DNA of 64,000 nt from Mesorhizobium sp. B2-4-3 (GTDB lineage: Bacteria; Pseudomonadota; Alphaproteobacteria; Rhizobiales; Rhizobiaceae), in assembly GCF_006442815.1 (NCBI RefSeq), contig NZ_VFVL01000022.1, forward strand, positions 1 through 64,000, read 5' to 3'. A program made the position numbers and the translations under genes. Each line of letters opens with the position of its first letter. The first letter of the stretch is position 1. Positions 42,912-51,389 of the stretch are shown in pieces. The notes under the pieces are model-generated. The model was not told the DNA's origin, searched no databases, and was given only the letters and a program-made list of their open reading frames with translations.

Positions 42912-42945
42912 GCCCGCCGTGCCGGAAGGCATGGCGGGCTTTTTT
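42912..42945 (+). terminator. intrinsic terminator after msrA
   Basis: GCCCGCCGTGCC (42912-42923) pairs with GGCATGGCGGGC (42928-42939) around GGAA with one mismatch, followed by a T run to 42945. Confidence 0.85.
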
Positions 42946-42976
42946 GCGTTCCGGCCGCCGTCCCGGACGGGCGGCC

Positions 42977-43171
42977 TCAGCCCTTGGCGCGGCGGCCTTC
43001 GTGTTCGTGGCTGCCGATCCAGTGGGCGCGGATGCGGTCGCTGGCTTCGAGATAGGCCATGTCGATCAGATAGGTCAGAAGCTTCTCGCCATCGGCCTCC
43101 GCCTTCTGGCGAAGCTCTCGCAAGATCCCCTGCGCGAACTGCAGGTTTTCCATTTTGCTAGGCTGGTCCAT
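42977..43171 (-). CDS. conserved hypothetical protein
   Basis: 64 aa from the ATG at 43171. Helical: ENLQFAQGILRELRQKAEAD, then LLTYLIDMAYLEASDRI. Short rhizobial-type protein with no motif. GGGG lies just upstream. Confidence 0.5.
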   Translation of the reverse strand: MDQPSKMENLQFAQGILRELRQKAEADGEKLLTYLIDMAYLEASDRIRAHWIGSHEHEGRRAKG

Positions 43172-43303
43172 GGGTGCCCCCAAATGTCTGTGCGGTAAGT
43201 TTGGCTCACTATGCTTGAACGAACATTGTCACCACGCTCGCGGCGGAGCTGTACTCGGTTGCACTGACGCCCGATCAACGAACCTGTTGGACATTGCGCG
43301 GAA

Positions 43304-43600
43304 ATGTCGATATTTTACGCGCCCAATCGGATAGCGACCATGCAAGAAGACGAGGGCAGCACTCCTGACAAGTTGCAAGCCATGCTTGACGTGATTGCCA
43401 GGAGCGAGCCCTCGAGCGAGAGCGGGCAAGCCGATTTCGGCCGGTTGAGGGCCGACGCCGCCAAGGCCGCTGGCGTGCTGATCGAATTTTACGGCGATGC
43501 GGCCCTGGAACGGGCCAAGCTCATCGAGCGCCGATCGCCCCAGTCGCATTTCGCGCGTATGGTCGCGGCTGAAGTCGGCAGGCGCGGCAAGCGAAGCTGA
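43304..43600 (+). CDS. hypothetical protein
   Basis: 98 aa; the start at 43304 or the ATG at 43340 are both possible. Charged, helical (DKLQAMLDVIARSEPSSES; AAGVLIEFYGDAALERAKL). No membrane segment or recognised motif. Converges with the PAS-domain gene. Confidence 0.45.
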   Translation: MSIFYAPNRIATMQEDEGSTPDKLQAMLDVIARSEPSSESGQADFGRLRADAAKAAGVLIEFYGDAALERAKLIERRSPQSHFARMVAAEVGRRGKRS

Positions 43601-43626
43601 CCCGCAAACAATCGGCGAAAGCCGCT

Positions 43627-44172
43627 TCAAGACGATCTTCGCCTCCCCAGCCTTGCGCCAAGCCGCTGCTCGACCTCTTCTTCGACATTGTCCAGGAGAT
43701 AGGACACCAGGTCGTGTCCGATCGACCGCGCTAGATCCTTGGCTTGCCCGACATGGTTGCGGATCTCGCGCAGCGCCTGCTCTTCGCACGCGGCCTCGTT
43801 CGTCAAATCGACGAACCAGCCGGGATAGAGCGCTGCCTCGCCCACCCCGTCAACGTAACATTGGCCGACGGCCAGGATCTTGCGCAACCCCATCTTCTCG
43901 GAATGGACCCTATAGACCTCCCTGAAACCGGCCCTACGCTCCACGGCCTTGCGGATAGCCAGCCGAACCCTTGAGCGGTCGTCCTGATCGATGCTTTGCA
44001 TGCATCGTTCAAGCGAGGCGCCGTGGGAGAACTCATCGAGTGTCAGACCGAAATAATCTGAAAGATTGGCATCGCCATAGACACGGTCACGCTTGATGTC
44101 CCAGGTCCAGAACCCGTCGATCGGTGGATACCGCATATGCATGTTGCGGCCGTGTTCAGGCGCCGACGTCAT
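43627..44172 (-). CDS. PAS-domain protein
   Basis: 181 aa from the ATG at 44172 (alternative at 44142). GFWTWDIKRDRVYGDANLSDYFGL followed by SIDQDDRSRVRLAIRKAVE and GFREVYRVHSEKMGLRKILAVGQ is a PAS_3-like sensor fold. The C-terminal third is a helix with DLVSYLLDNVEEEVEQRLGARLGRRR. No kinase or output domain is attached, so it is probably a stand-alone sensor or interaction module. Common in rhizobia. Confidence 0.7.
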   Translation of the reverse strand: MTSAPEHGRNMHMRYPPIDGFWTWDIKRDRVYGDANLSDYFGLTLDEFSHGASLERCMQSIDQDDRSRVRLAIRKAVERRAGFREVYRVHSEKMGLRKILAVGQCYVDGVGEAALYPGWFVDLTNEAACEEQALREIRNHVGQAKDLARSIGHDLVSYLLDNVEEEVEQRLGARLGRRRSS

Positions 44173-44711
44173 GAAAACCGCCCCGTTCGGTTTCAAGATT
44201 CGGCAACACTATGTAGCAAAAAATGAAAGAAACAAAGATGGCCTTTTGTACAAGGACGAAAGTCATAAGGCTTGCTACCAGTGGCATTTCGGGATGTCAT
44301 ATTTGATATAGCCAGAAAGAGGGCGAAGAAAAAATTTCTTGAGCCGAAAGAATTTTCACTTTGGTATTGCAACTGCAGCTTGGTATTTCACATGATAAGC
44401 GCAGTGGACAAGCAGGCAAAACAATCCCGGAGGTTGTATTTCCGCAAGGAGCGCAGCTGAAAATTCTTATATTTTGTAAAACGAATAAAAATCTTTGCGC
44501 GCTAGGCCAGCTTGCGGCCTCATGTTTGCCGCATCGCAAAATGCTAGCGTCAGCTGATTGGCCGGCAAACCGACCGGTGGTTGAAAAACGCGAAACTTCG
44601 AGAAAAGTCCGCGTATATCAGTCTGCGGCCGGGCGTTTTCCCGGACGTGCCGAAGGCGCTGCTGGACTGAAGGGCGCTGTCGTTCAGACTAAAGTCCGCC
44701 AAGAGCCCAAC
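44173..44711. other. AT-rich intergenic region, no supported gene
   Basis: 44200-44500 is much richer in A/T than the surroundings (AAAAAATGAAAGAAACAAAG, ATTCTTATATTTTGTAAAAC). Short ORFs occur but none has a ribosome-binding site plus protein-like composition. It may hold promoters of the divergent PAS gene or be a foreign insert. Confidence 0.5.
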
Positions 44712-45152
44712 CTAGGCCGACCTTTGCTGTGGCTCGAGGTCGGCTTCAGCGCTTGCGGCCGAATCATCGGCGATCCGGTCATGCTCGAACTGGCGCGCCG
44801 CGGGGAGGGCCTGCAACCAGGGCTCGCGGCGTCCGATCCACAGCTCGTAGCTCGGCACCAGCCCTTCGGTTGGCGCAACGTCCAAGCTACCGATCGTGAC
44901 CTCGGCCTCGTCATCGCCGACGAACGGAACGCGGCTTCCGCAGGTGGGGCAAAAACTCCGAGCGCCATAGTTGCTGGTGATGCCGGTGGTTTCGAACGCT
45001 CTTAGCGGCCATACGGCGTAGGCATGGAAGGCCGATCCGCTTGTCTTGCGGCAGTCCTTGCAGTGACAGAGACCGACCCGGAGCGGCTCGCCTGTGACGC
45101 GGAACTGCACACCGCCACACAGGCAACTGCCGCTGCGCGCGATTTCAGGCAT
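44712..45152 (-). CDS. GFA/CENP-V family zinc protein
   Basis: 146 aa, with AGGAGGG upstream. SGSCLCGGVQFRVTG, LCHCKDCRKTSGSAF and SFCPTCGSRVPF provide the conserved cysteines of the glutathione-dependent formaldehyde-activating (GFA) fold with structural and catalytic zinc. The family has varied or unknown substrates; formaldehyde activity should not be assumed. Confidence 0.85.
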   Translation of the reverse strand: MPEIARSGSCLCGGVQFRVTGEPLRVGLCHCKDCRKTSGSAFHAYAVWPLRAFETTGITSNYGARSFCPTCGSRVPFVGDDEAEVTIGSLDVAPTEGLVPSYELWIGRREPWLQALPAARQFEHDRIADDSAASAEADLEPQQRSA

Positions 45153-45275
45153 TGCCGTCCCTCCTGCGGTTGTGCACGGAGCCGCGTTTCTCTCGCGCCC
45201 GGCAAGTCCCGCTGCTGGCTGCTAAAACCCGCAGGAGGTTGCAATGGTTCCGCGCCGGCGCGCAAGAAGCATCGG

Positions 45276-45581
45276 TCAGTCGGGAACGTTGATCGGCTCC
45301 TCGCACCGATAGACGCGGCACTCGCCGTCTTTGGTCGGAACCGTCGTCGAGACAGGCACTTCCGGCCAGTCGCACTCATTGCCGAATTGCCGAACGAACC
45401 GGTCATAGGTGTCCGGGCCCGTGGTCAAGACCACGGCATGATCGCTTTTGATCAGCGCCTGCGTCTGCGCGCAAGTCATGCCGCGCGTGTCTGGCCGGGC
45501 ATGGGCAACGCTCGCGGCACACAACATTGTGCCGGCCAACAATATCTTGCCTGCGGTAAGTGCGATCGACGGGATTCTCAT
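45276..45581 (-). CDS. small secreted protein with conserved cysteines
   Basis: 101 aa. A signal peptide (ALTAGKILLAGTMLCAASVAHA) precedes a compact domain with TCAQTQALIKSDHAVVLTTG, YDRFVRQFGNECDW and ECRVYRCEEP, four cysteines suggesting two disulfides. Similar short periplasmic proteins are common in rhizobia; function unknown. Confidence 0.65.
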   Translation of the reverse strand: MRIPSIALTAGKILLAGTMLCAASVAHARPDTRGMTCAQTQALIKSDHAVVLTTGPDTYDRFVRQFGNECDWPEVPVSTTVPTKDGECRVYRCEEPINVPD

Positions 45582-45628
45582 GGGACACCAGACTTATGGA
45601 GTTTCCGGGTGTCGAATATGGATCGCGG

Positions 45629-45748
45629 CTAGAACACCGCAAGATATTTGAGCAGCGAAATGATTCCGATGATGATGACGATGATCTGGGCGATCTGCCG
45701 CGCTAGGGCATCGAGCGGCAGGCGTTGCCGGCTGCGAAATGGTTCCAA
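45629..45748 (-). CDS. possible 39-aa membrane protein
   Basis: Reading from a TTG with GAGGG upstream gives EPFRSRQRLPLDALARQ followed by one transmembrane helix (IIVIIIGIISLLKYL) and a stop. The frame is also open and protein-like upstream, so the start is uncertain. Confidence 0.3.
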   Translation of the reverse strand: MEPFRSRQRLPLDALARQIAQIIVIIIGIISLLKYLAVF

Positions 45749-45882
45749 GCGGGCTGAGCCCTCGTTGATTGTGCCGTCCGAAACAGAAGCCGGCTTCGAA
45801 GTAGGCGGAACATGCGCGCGGCTTGCGAGTTCACTTCCTCAATAACAATGCGCGGGATCGCACTGTCAGAGAGGAAGAGATC

Positions 45883-46047
45883 ATGGGCCTCGGCACGATT
45901 ATCATCATCATTCTCATTCTTGCCTTGCTTGGCGGCTTCAGCGGCCTTGGCGGCGGACCTTTCTACGGAACCGGTTATTATGGCGGCGGCGGCCTCGGGC
46001 TTGTCCTGGTTGTCGTGATCATCCTGGTGCTGCTCGGCCGGATCTGA
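45883..46047 (+). CDS. DUF3309 family small hydrophobic protein
   Basis: 54 aa from the ATG at 45883 with GAGG eight nt upstream. Two hydrophobic stretches (IIIIILILALLGGF and GLVLVVVIILVLLGRI) around a Gly/Tyr loop (GTGYYGGGGLG) match the DUF3309 group, common in Hyphomicrobiales. Membrane-embedded; function unknown. Confidence 0.75.
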   Translation: MGLGTIIIIILILALLGGFSGLGGGPFYGTGYYGGGGLGLVLVVVIILVLLGRI

Positions 46048-46068
46048 CGCCCACGGTGTGAGCAGGCT

Positions 46069-47934
46069 TTAGAGTGCCGCCAGCGCATCCCTCAGCTTCG
46101 CCGCCAGTTGTTCCAGCGTGAACGGCTTGGCGATGAAGTGCACATCGTGGTCGAGCACGCCATTGTGCACGACCGCGTTGCGGGTGAAGCCGGTCATGAA
46201 CACCACTCTCAGCGATTGGGAATGCTTGCGTGCTTGTTCGGCCAACTGGCGGCCGTTCATGCCCGGCATAACGATATCCGTCAGCATCAGTGCGATGGCC
46301 GCATTCTCGGCGAGCTTGCGCAGCGCCTCCTCACCGCTGGCGGCCTCGACGACCGTGTAGCCGAGCTCCAGCAGCGTAGCGGCCGTCGAAGCGCGCACGC
46401 GGGCGTCATCCTCGACGAGCAGGACGGTTTCGGTTGCCGGAGTGTCGCTCCGGCTGCCTACCTTTGCCGGCATCGTCGCTTCTTCTGAGCCGGTGAAACG
46501 TGGAAGGTAGATCTTGATCGTCGTGCCTTCGCCGGGCTCCGAATAGATTTTGACGTGACCGCCGGATTGCTTGACGAAGCCGAACACCTGGCTGAGCCCC
46601 AGCCCTGTGCCTTTGGCCGCGGGCTTGGTGGTGAAGAACGGCTCGAAAGCCTTGGTCATGATATCGGGTGACATGCCAGCGCCGGTGTCGGTCACCGCGA
46701 TCATGACATACTGGCCTGCCTTCACCTCCGGATGCGCCACCGCATAGGCTTCATCGAGATAGCAATTGGCCGTCTCGATGGTGAGCTTGCCCTTTTCGTC
46801 CATCGCGTCGCGCGCGTTGACCGCCAGGTTGATGATCGCGTTCTCGACCTGGCTCGGGTCGGCATGCGTTTTCCAGAGTCCGCCCGCCAGCACCGTTTCG
46901 ATCTCGACCGCATGGCCGAGCGCGCGGCGCAAAAGGTCCGACATGCCGGCGACGAGGCGATTGGCGTCGACGATCTGCGGCGCCAGTGGCTGCTGCCGGG
47001 AAAAGGCAAGCAGCCTGGCCGTGAGATTGGCGGCGCGCGCCGCGGCGTCGGCCGCCGCCTCGACGAAACTCTGCACGTCATGCTCGCCGCGGGCGAGCTT
47101 GCGCTGCGCGAGGTTCATGGCGCTGGTGATGACGGCCAGCATATTGTTGAAATCATGCGCGATGCCGCCCGTGAGCTGGCCAACCGCTTCCATCTTCTGC
47201 ACCTGGCGAAGTTGCGACTCCGCCTTTTCACGCGTCTCGATCTCCTTGAGCAGCGCAGCGTTCTTCGCGCTCAAGGCGTCTTGCGCCGTAGCCACCTCGT
47301 GGAAGCGGCGGCTGGATTGGCGGATCGTGTAGATGCCGAGCAGGAAGATGCCCAGCAGCGCGGCGAACGAGCCGCCGCGCAACCAGCCTTCGATTTGCTC
47401 CATGCGCTCCGCGCGGGAAGCGTGGCTCGCGCCGTTGATGCGCCGGATCGCGTCGATATTGGCGCGGATCTGGTCCATATCCAGCTTGCCCCGGCCGCCG
47501 CGCACGATGTCCAGGGCCTTGGCCGTGTTGCCCGTGTCGTAGAGCCTGATCGTCTCCGCGACCTCGGCCTGCTTGCGGGTAATCGCATCCTTGATGCCGA
47601 CGACCTGCTGCGCCCTGTCGCTGCCGGTCGGAAACATCTCGTCGATGCGCCTGAGCAACGCCGGCAGCGCATCGACCGCATGCTGATATGGCAGCAGGTA
47701 ACTCTTCTCGCCCGTCAGCAGATAGCCGCGCTGGCCGGTCTCGGCGTCCTGGGCGAGCGATAGCAGGCTCGAGAGCAATTGCTGGGCTTCGATCGCTTCG
47801 CGGCTGGCGTCGCGGTCTGCAATCTGCGTTTCGGCGAGGATGGCGCGCAAGACGAGGATCAGCGCGACGACCGCAAAGCCGGCAAGGAGCGGAAGCGCTT
47901 GCCATCGCAGGGCGCGTCGCAGTCGGACGATCAT
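46069..47934 (-). CDS. hybrid sensor histidine kinase with CHASE3 and receiver domains
   Basis: 621 aa from the ATG at 47934. TM helix at about 10-32, periplasmic CHASE3 domain (QDAETGQRGYLLTGEKSYL near 62-80), second TM near 190-205, then HisKA with EAVGQLTGGIAHDFNN (phospho-His about 260), HATPase with NLAVNARDAM (369-378) and DTGAGMS, and a C-terminal receiver with LMLTDIVMPGMNG holding the phospho-acceptor Asp. It senses an unknown envelope signal and passes phosphate internally. The partner output protein is not adjacent. Confidence 0.92.
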   Translation of the reverse strand: MIVRLRRALRWQALPLLAGFAVVALILVLRAILAETQIADRDASREAIEAQQLLSSLLSLAQDAETGQRGYLLTGEKSYLLPYQHAVDALPALLRRIDEMFPTGSDRAQQVVGIKDAITRKQAEVAETIRLYDTGNTAKALDIVRGGRGKLDMDQIRANIDAIRRINGASHASRAERMEQIEGWLRGGSFAALLGIFLLGIYTIRQSSRRFHEVATAQDALSAKNAALLKEIETREKAESQLRQVQKMEAVGQLTGGIAHDFNNMLAVITSAMNLAQRKLARGEHDVQSFVEAAADAAARAANLTARLLAFSRQQPLAPQIVDANRLVAGMSDLLRRALGHAVEIETVLAGGLWKTHADPSQVENAIINLAVNARDAMDEKGKLTIETANCYLDEAYAVAHPEVKAGQYVMIAVTDTGAGMSPDIMTKAFEPFFTTKPAAKGTGLGLSQVFGFVKQSGGHVKIYSEPGEGTTIKIYLPRFTGSEEATMPAKVGSRSDTPATETVLLVEDDARVRASTAATLLELGYTVVEAASGEEALRKLAENAAIALMLTDIVMPGMNGRQLAEQARKHSQSLRVVFMTGFTRNAVVHNGVLDHDVHFIAKPFTLEQLAAKLRDALAAL

Positions 47935-48142
47935 TGCTTTGTCAGGCCTGAGGAAATCATGAAATTCGCCAAGTCGTAGGCGGCGGCAAAGCGCAAGGCA
48001 ATAGTCAGGTCCATAAGGCAATGATTGCAGCAGGCAAGGCAGGCCTGGCTATGTCAAACTTTAATGACGTCGGCCCTGGCCGATGCCATAAAACGGGATT
48101 CCGCGGCGTTGCGGTCGACCGGCGGCAGATCCTCGAATCCCG

Positions 48143-48355
48143 CTAGCTCTCGCGCCCATTGCATTCAAGGCAGACGATGCTGTGTCCCGGACAGTTCAGC
48201 CGGTGCGTGCCCCCTGGGCAGCAATGGCCGTTCGAGCTCAGCCAGCGCGCGCAAACGAAAACCTTCTTGGCCCCGTGACAGCGGGAGCATTCCTGCGGAC
48301 GCATCAATTCCTCCCGTGACGGGACGCGATGTTCCGCTTCAACGACCGTGTTCAT
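48143..48355 (-). CDS. small cysteine-rich, zinc-binding-like protein
   Basis: 70 aa from the ATG at 48355. ECSRCHGAKKVFVC, HCCPGG and IVCLECNG give enough paired cysteines for zinc-ribbon knuckles. No further motif; possibly an RNA- or protein-binding adaptor. Confidence 0.5.
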   Translation of the reverse strand: MNTVVEAEHRVPSREELMRPQECSRCHGAKKVFVCARWLSSNGHCCPGGTHRLNCPGHSIVCLECNGRES

Positions 48356-48565
48356 CCGTTTAGTCCCCAACGCCTGGATTATCGGTCACATATGTTAATT
48401 CACTATTCTTTACATTAGTGTTTATGAATGTGAAAGGCATGAAAGCGACAAGGCTTTCACGCGCTTGCGCGCTTTCCCTTTGCGCTGGCCTTGTTAAATG
48501 TGGTGCCGCCCGATGCGTCGACGGATTCTGGCGGGGGCAGGGCAGGCAACGGGAACCTTCTTGCA

Positions 48566-49789
48566 ATGACTTGGACTGGTGCCGGCGCGCTTTTCATCCT
48601 CGTGCTCACCTATGCCGGCGTTGCCGTCGGCCGTATCCCGGGCCTGCGCCTCGACCGCGCCGGCATCGCGCTGCTGGGCGGCGCCGCCATGATTGCCATC
48701 GGCGCGATCGGCATCGAGGATGCCTACAGAGCCATCAATTTCGACACCATTACGTTGCTGCTCGGCATGATGATCGTCGTGGCGCATCTGAAGGTCTCGG
48801 GCGCATTTCGGGCGCTCGGCGGCTTTGCCATCGAGCATGCCCATGCGCCCTTCATGCTTTTGGTGATGGTGACGCTGTTGACCGGCTTGCTCTCGGCCTT
48901 TCTGGTCAACGACGCGATCTGCCTGGTGATGGCGCCGATCGTCGTCCACGTCACACGGGTCATCAACCGCAACCCGGTGCCTTACCTCATCGCCACCTGC
49001 ACGGCCTCGAACTGCGGCAGCGTCGCCACCATCACCGGCAACCCGCAGAACATGGTGATCGGCGCGCTGTCCGGCATTTCCTATCCGGCTTTCACGCTGG
49101 CGCTCGCGCCGGTGGCCCTGTTCGGCCTGCTCTGCGTCATCGTCATCGTGCGCATCGTCTACCGCGCCGAATTCTCCCGCCCTGCCGAACTCAGCCCGGA
49201 AGTCTATCGCGGCCGCATGCTGCCCGGGCAGGTGTTGAAGGCCACCATCGTCTGCGTGTTGCTGGCGCTCGCCTTCTTTGCCGGCGTTCCCGTCGCCAAG
49301 GCAGCACTGATTGCCGGCGCCTTCCTGCTGGTCACCCGGGCAATCAAGCCGCGGCGCATCTACCGCGAGATCGACGGGCCGCTGCTCTTCATGTTCGCCG
49401 GCCTGTTCGTGGTGGTGGCGGGTGCCGAGCGCACCTTGCTCACGCCTGACATGATCGCCTGGGCCAAGAACATTGGCCTCGACGATGTCTGGCGGCTCTC
49501 CGGCTTCACCGCGGTGCTTTCCAACCTCATGAGCAATGTGCCGGCGGTGCTGGCGCTCCGGCCCTTCATCCCTGGGTTGGAAAACCCGGAGCGAGCTTGG
49601 CTGGTCGTGGCGATGAGCTCGACGCTTGCCGGTAATTTCACGCTGCTCGGCTCGGTCGCCAATCTGATTGTCGCCGAGCAGGCAAAGGCGGCCGGCAAGG
49701 AGCTTTCCTTCTCCGCCTTCTTCAAGGTCGGCCTGCCGCTGACGCTGGTGACGCTTGCTGTGGGCACGGCCTGGCTGGCCTGGGCCTGA
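48566..49789 (+). CDS. ArsB/NhaD-type (SLC13-like) anion permease
   Basis: 407 aa from the ATG at 48566. About eleven hydrophobic segments. NFDTITLLLGMMIVVAHLK and two inverted-repeat NP/SN motifs (SNCGSVATITGNPQNMVIGA; SNLMSNVPAVLAL) are typical of the ion transporter superfamily that includes ArsB and CitM. The substrate is uncertain: dicarboxylate, arsenite or sodium/proton exchange are possible. No ars genes are near. Confidence 0.82.
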   Translation: MTWTGAGALFILVLTYAGVAVGRIPGLRLDRAGIALLGGAAMIAIGAIGIEDAYRAINFDTITLLLGMMIVVAHLKVSGAFRALGGFAIEHAHAPFMLLVMVTLLTGLLSAFLVNDAICLVMAPIVVHVTRVINRNPVPYLIATCTASNCGSVATITGNPQNMVIGALSGISYPAFTLALAPVALFGLLCVIVIVRIVYRAEFSRPAELSPEVYRGRMLPGQVLKATIVCVLLALAFFAGVPVAKAALIAGAFLLVTRAIKPRRIYREIDGPLLFMFAGLFVVVAGAERTLLTPDMIAWAKNIGLDDVWRLSGFTAVLSNLMSNVPAVLALRPFIPGLENPERAWLVVAMSSTLAGNFTLLGSVANLIVAEQAKAAGKELSFSAFFKVGLPLTLVTLAVGTAWLAWA

Positions 49790-49839
49790 GGTCCCTACGG
49801 AACGCCTTATCAGGAGCGCAGGGAGCGCTACGGTCCGGC

Positions 49840-50424
49840 TTAGCCTTTGCCCATCATCCTTGCCCGTATCAGGGTCGCGGCGGCATGACCGGCGGCAGCG
49901 ACGTAGTCGGGATTGTGATGGATCAGCATGCTGGAAAAGGCGCCGTCCATCAAAAGCACGATCTCGCGCGCCAGCATTTTCGCCTCGGCGACATCGTGGC
50001 CTGAAAGCGCGCTTGCCAGCCACTTTTCGAAATTGGTCTTGTGGCGTGCTCCAGCTTTCACAGCCGGATGTCCGGGCGTCGCCGCCAGCTCGGCGGCAGT
50101 GCGCAGGAAGCCGCAGCCCTTCCATTTGGGATGGCGGGTCACCCGCGCCAGGTTGGTGAAGATCGCCTCGACCTTTTTATCCGCGCCGCCCTCCGCCGCT
50201 TCGAACCAGCCGGCCATCTGCTCGAGATTGGGCTGGTCGCGGCCCTCGAGATAGGCCGCGATCAGATCGTCCTTGCTCTTGAAATGGTAGTAGAGCGTGC
50301 GCTTGGTAAGCCCTGCTTTTTCGGCTACCGCGTCGACGCTGACGCGGCCGATGCCTTCGGCATAGAACAGCTTGGTAGCCGCGTCGACGAGGCGTTTTCG
50401 GGTAGGATTGGCTTCTTCGCTCAT
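49840..50424 (-). CDS. TetR family transcriptional repressor
   Basis: 194 aa from the ATG at 50424. RKRLVDAATKLFYAEGIGRVSVDAVAEKAGLTKRTLYYHFKSKDDL is a textbook TetR helix-turn-helix. The C-terminal ligand domain has CGFLRTAAELAATPGHPA. Divergent from the enoyl-CoA hydratase gene, with a palindrome at 50432 in the shared promoter, so it probably represses both genes. Effector likely an acyl-CoA or related organic compound (inference). Confidence 0.92.
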   Translation of the reverse strand: MSEEANPTRKRLVDAATKLFYAEGIGRVSVDAVAEKAGLTKRTLYYHFKSKDDLIAAYLEGRDQPNLEQMAGWFEAAEGGADKKVEAIFTNLARVTRHPKWKGCGFLRTAAELAATPGHPAVKAGARHKTNFEKWLASALSGHDVAEAKMLAREIVLLMDGAFSSMLIHHNPDYVAAAGHAAATLIRARMMGKG

Positions 50425-50431
50425 CGTGTAA

Positions 50432-50453
50432 GTATACCAACTAGTGAATATAC
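50432..50453. promoter_or_regulatory. candidate TetR operator
   Basis: 22-bp inverted repeat GTATA-n3-ACTAGT-n3-TATAC, symmetric at 16 of 22 positions, 8 bp upstream of the TetR start and 54 bp upstream of the hydratase start. Confidence 0.6.
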
Positions 50454-50506
50454 AAGCAATCGAAAGCCTGCTCCCTGTCCCGCCGAACCGCCGGAAAGGA
50501 AAAGTC

Positions 50507-51343
50507 ATGACCGAATTTGTGCTGAGCGAGACGCGCGACCGTGTCGCCATCCTCACCCTCAACCGTCCCGACAAGCTGAACGCGCTGAATTACGCGTTGA
50601 TCGACCGGATGCTTTCGCTTCTCGACCAGATCGAGACGGACGATGGCGTGGGTGCCGTCATCCTTACCGGGGCAGGGGAGCGCGCCTTCTCCGCCGGCGC
50701 CGATATCCACGAATTCTCATTGAGCGTGGCCGAAGGCACCGATGTCGCGCTGCGCGATTTCGTGGTGCGCGGCCAGCGCCTGACGGCGCGGCTGGAGGCA
50801 TTTCGCAAGCCGGTTATCGCCGCCGTCAACGGCCTCGCCTTTGGCGGCGGCTGCGAAATCACCGAAGCGGTGCCGCTGGCGATCGCCAGTGATCGCGCCC
50901 TGTTTGCAAAGCCCGAGATAAAACTCGCCATGCCGCCGACATTCGGCGGCACGCAGCGCCTGCCGAGACTGGCCGGCCGCAAGCGCGCGCTGGAGCTGCT
51001 GCTCACCGGTGATGCGTTCTCACCCGCCCGGGCACTAGAGCTCGGCCTCGTCAACCAGGTTGTGCCGCACGGTCAGTTGATGCCGGCCGCGCTCGACCTC
51101 GCACGGCGTATCGTCGGCTACTCGCAGGCGGCAGTGGCGAGCATCCTCACCGCTGTCGCGCGCGGCCTCGATCAGAGCATTGCCGAAGCCCTGCTCGTCG
51201 AAGCCGAGCAATTCGCCCGCATGGCTCCCACGGCCGATCTGCGCGAAGGCCTGAGTGCCTGGAGGGAGCGACGCAAGCCGATCTATGATGGCACATGGAT
51301 GCATATCGCCCGGCCGGCCGGGACAAGACGAGCGGCGCGGTAG
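50507..51343 (+). CDS. enoyl-CoA hydratase/isomerase family protein
   Basis: 278 aa from the ATG at 50507 with GGAAAGGAAAAG upstream. Crotonase-fold motifs: ILTLNRPDKLNALN, AFSAGADIHEF (oxyanion hole) and KPVIAAVNGLAFGGGCEI, with a catalytic Glu in the PEIKLAMPP region. Typical of hydratases, but the exact reaction of crotonase-fold enzymes cannot be fixed from sequence alone. Controlled with the divergent TetR gene. Confidence 0.9.
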   Translation: MTEFVLSETRDRVAILTLNRPDKLNALNYALIDRMLSLLDQIETDDGVGAVILTGAGERAFSAGADIHEFSLSVAEGTDVALRDFVVRGQRLTARLEAFRKPVIAAVNGLAFGGGCEITEAVPLAIASDRALFAKPEIKLAMPPTFGGTQRLPRLAGRKRALELLLTGDAFSPARALELGLVNQVVPHGQLMPAALDLARRIVGYSQAAVASILTAVARGLDQSIAEALLVEAEQFARMAPTADLREGLSAWRERRKPIYDGTWMHIARPAGTRRAAR

Positions 51344-51389
51344 CGCGATCGAACGGCGAGCGGGGGCATGCCAGGTGATTGGTTCAGCT

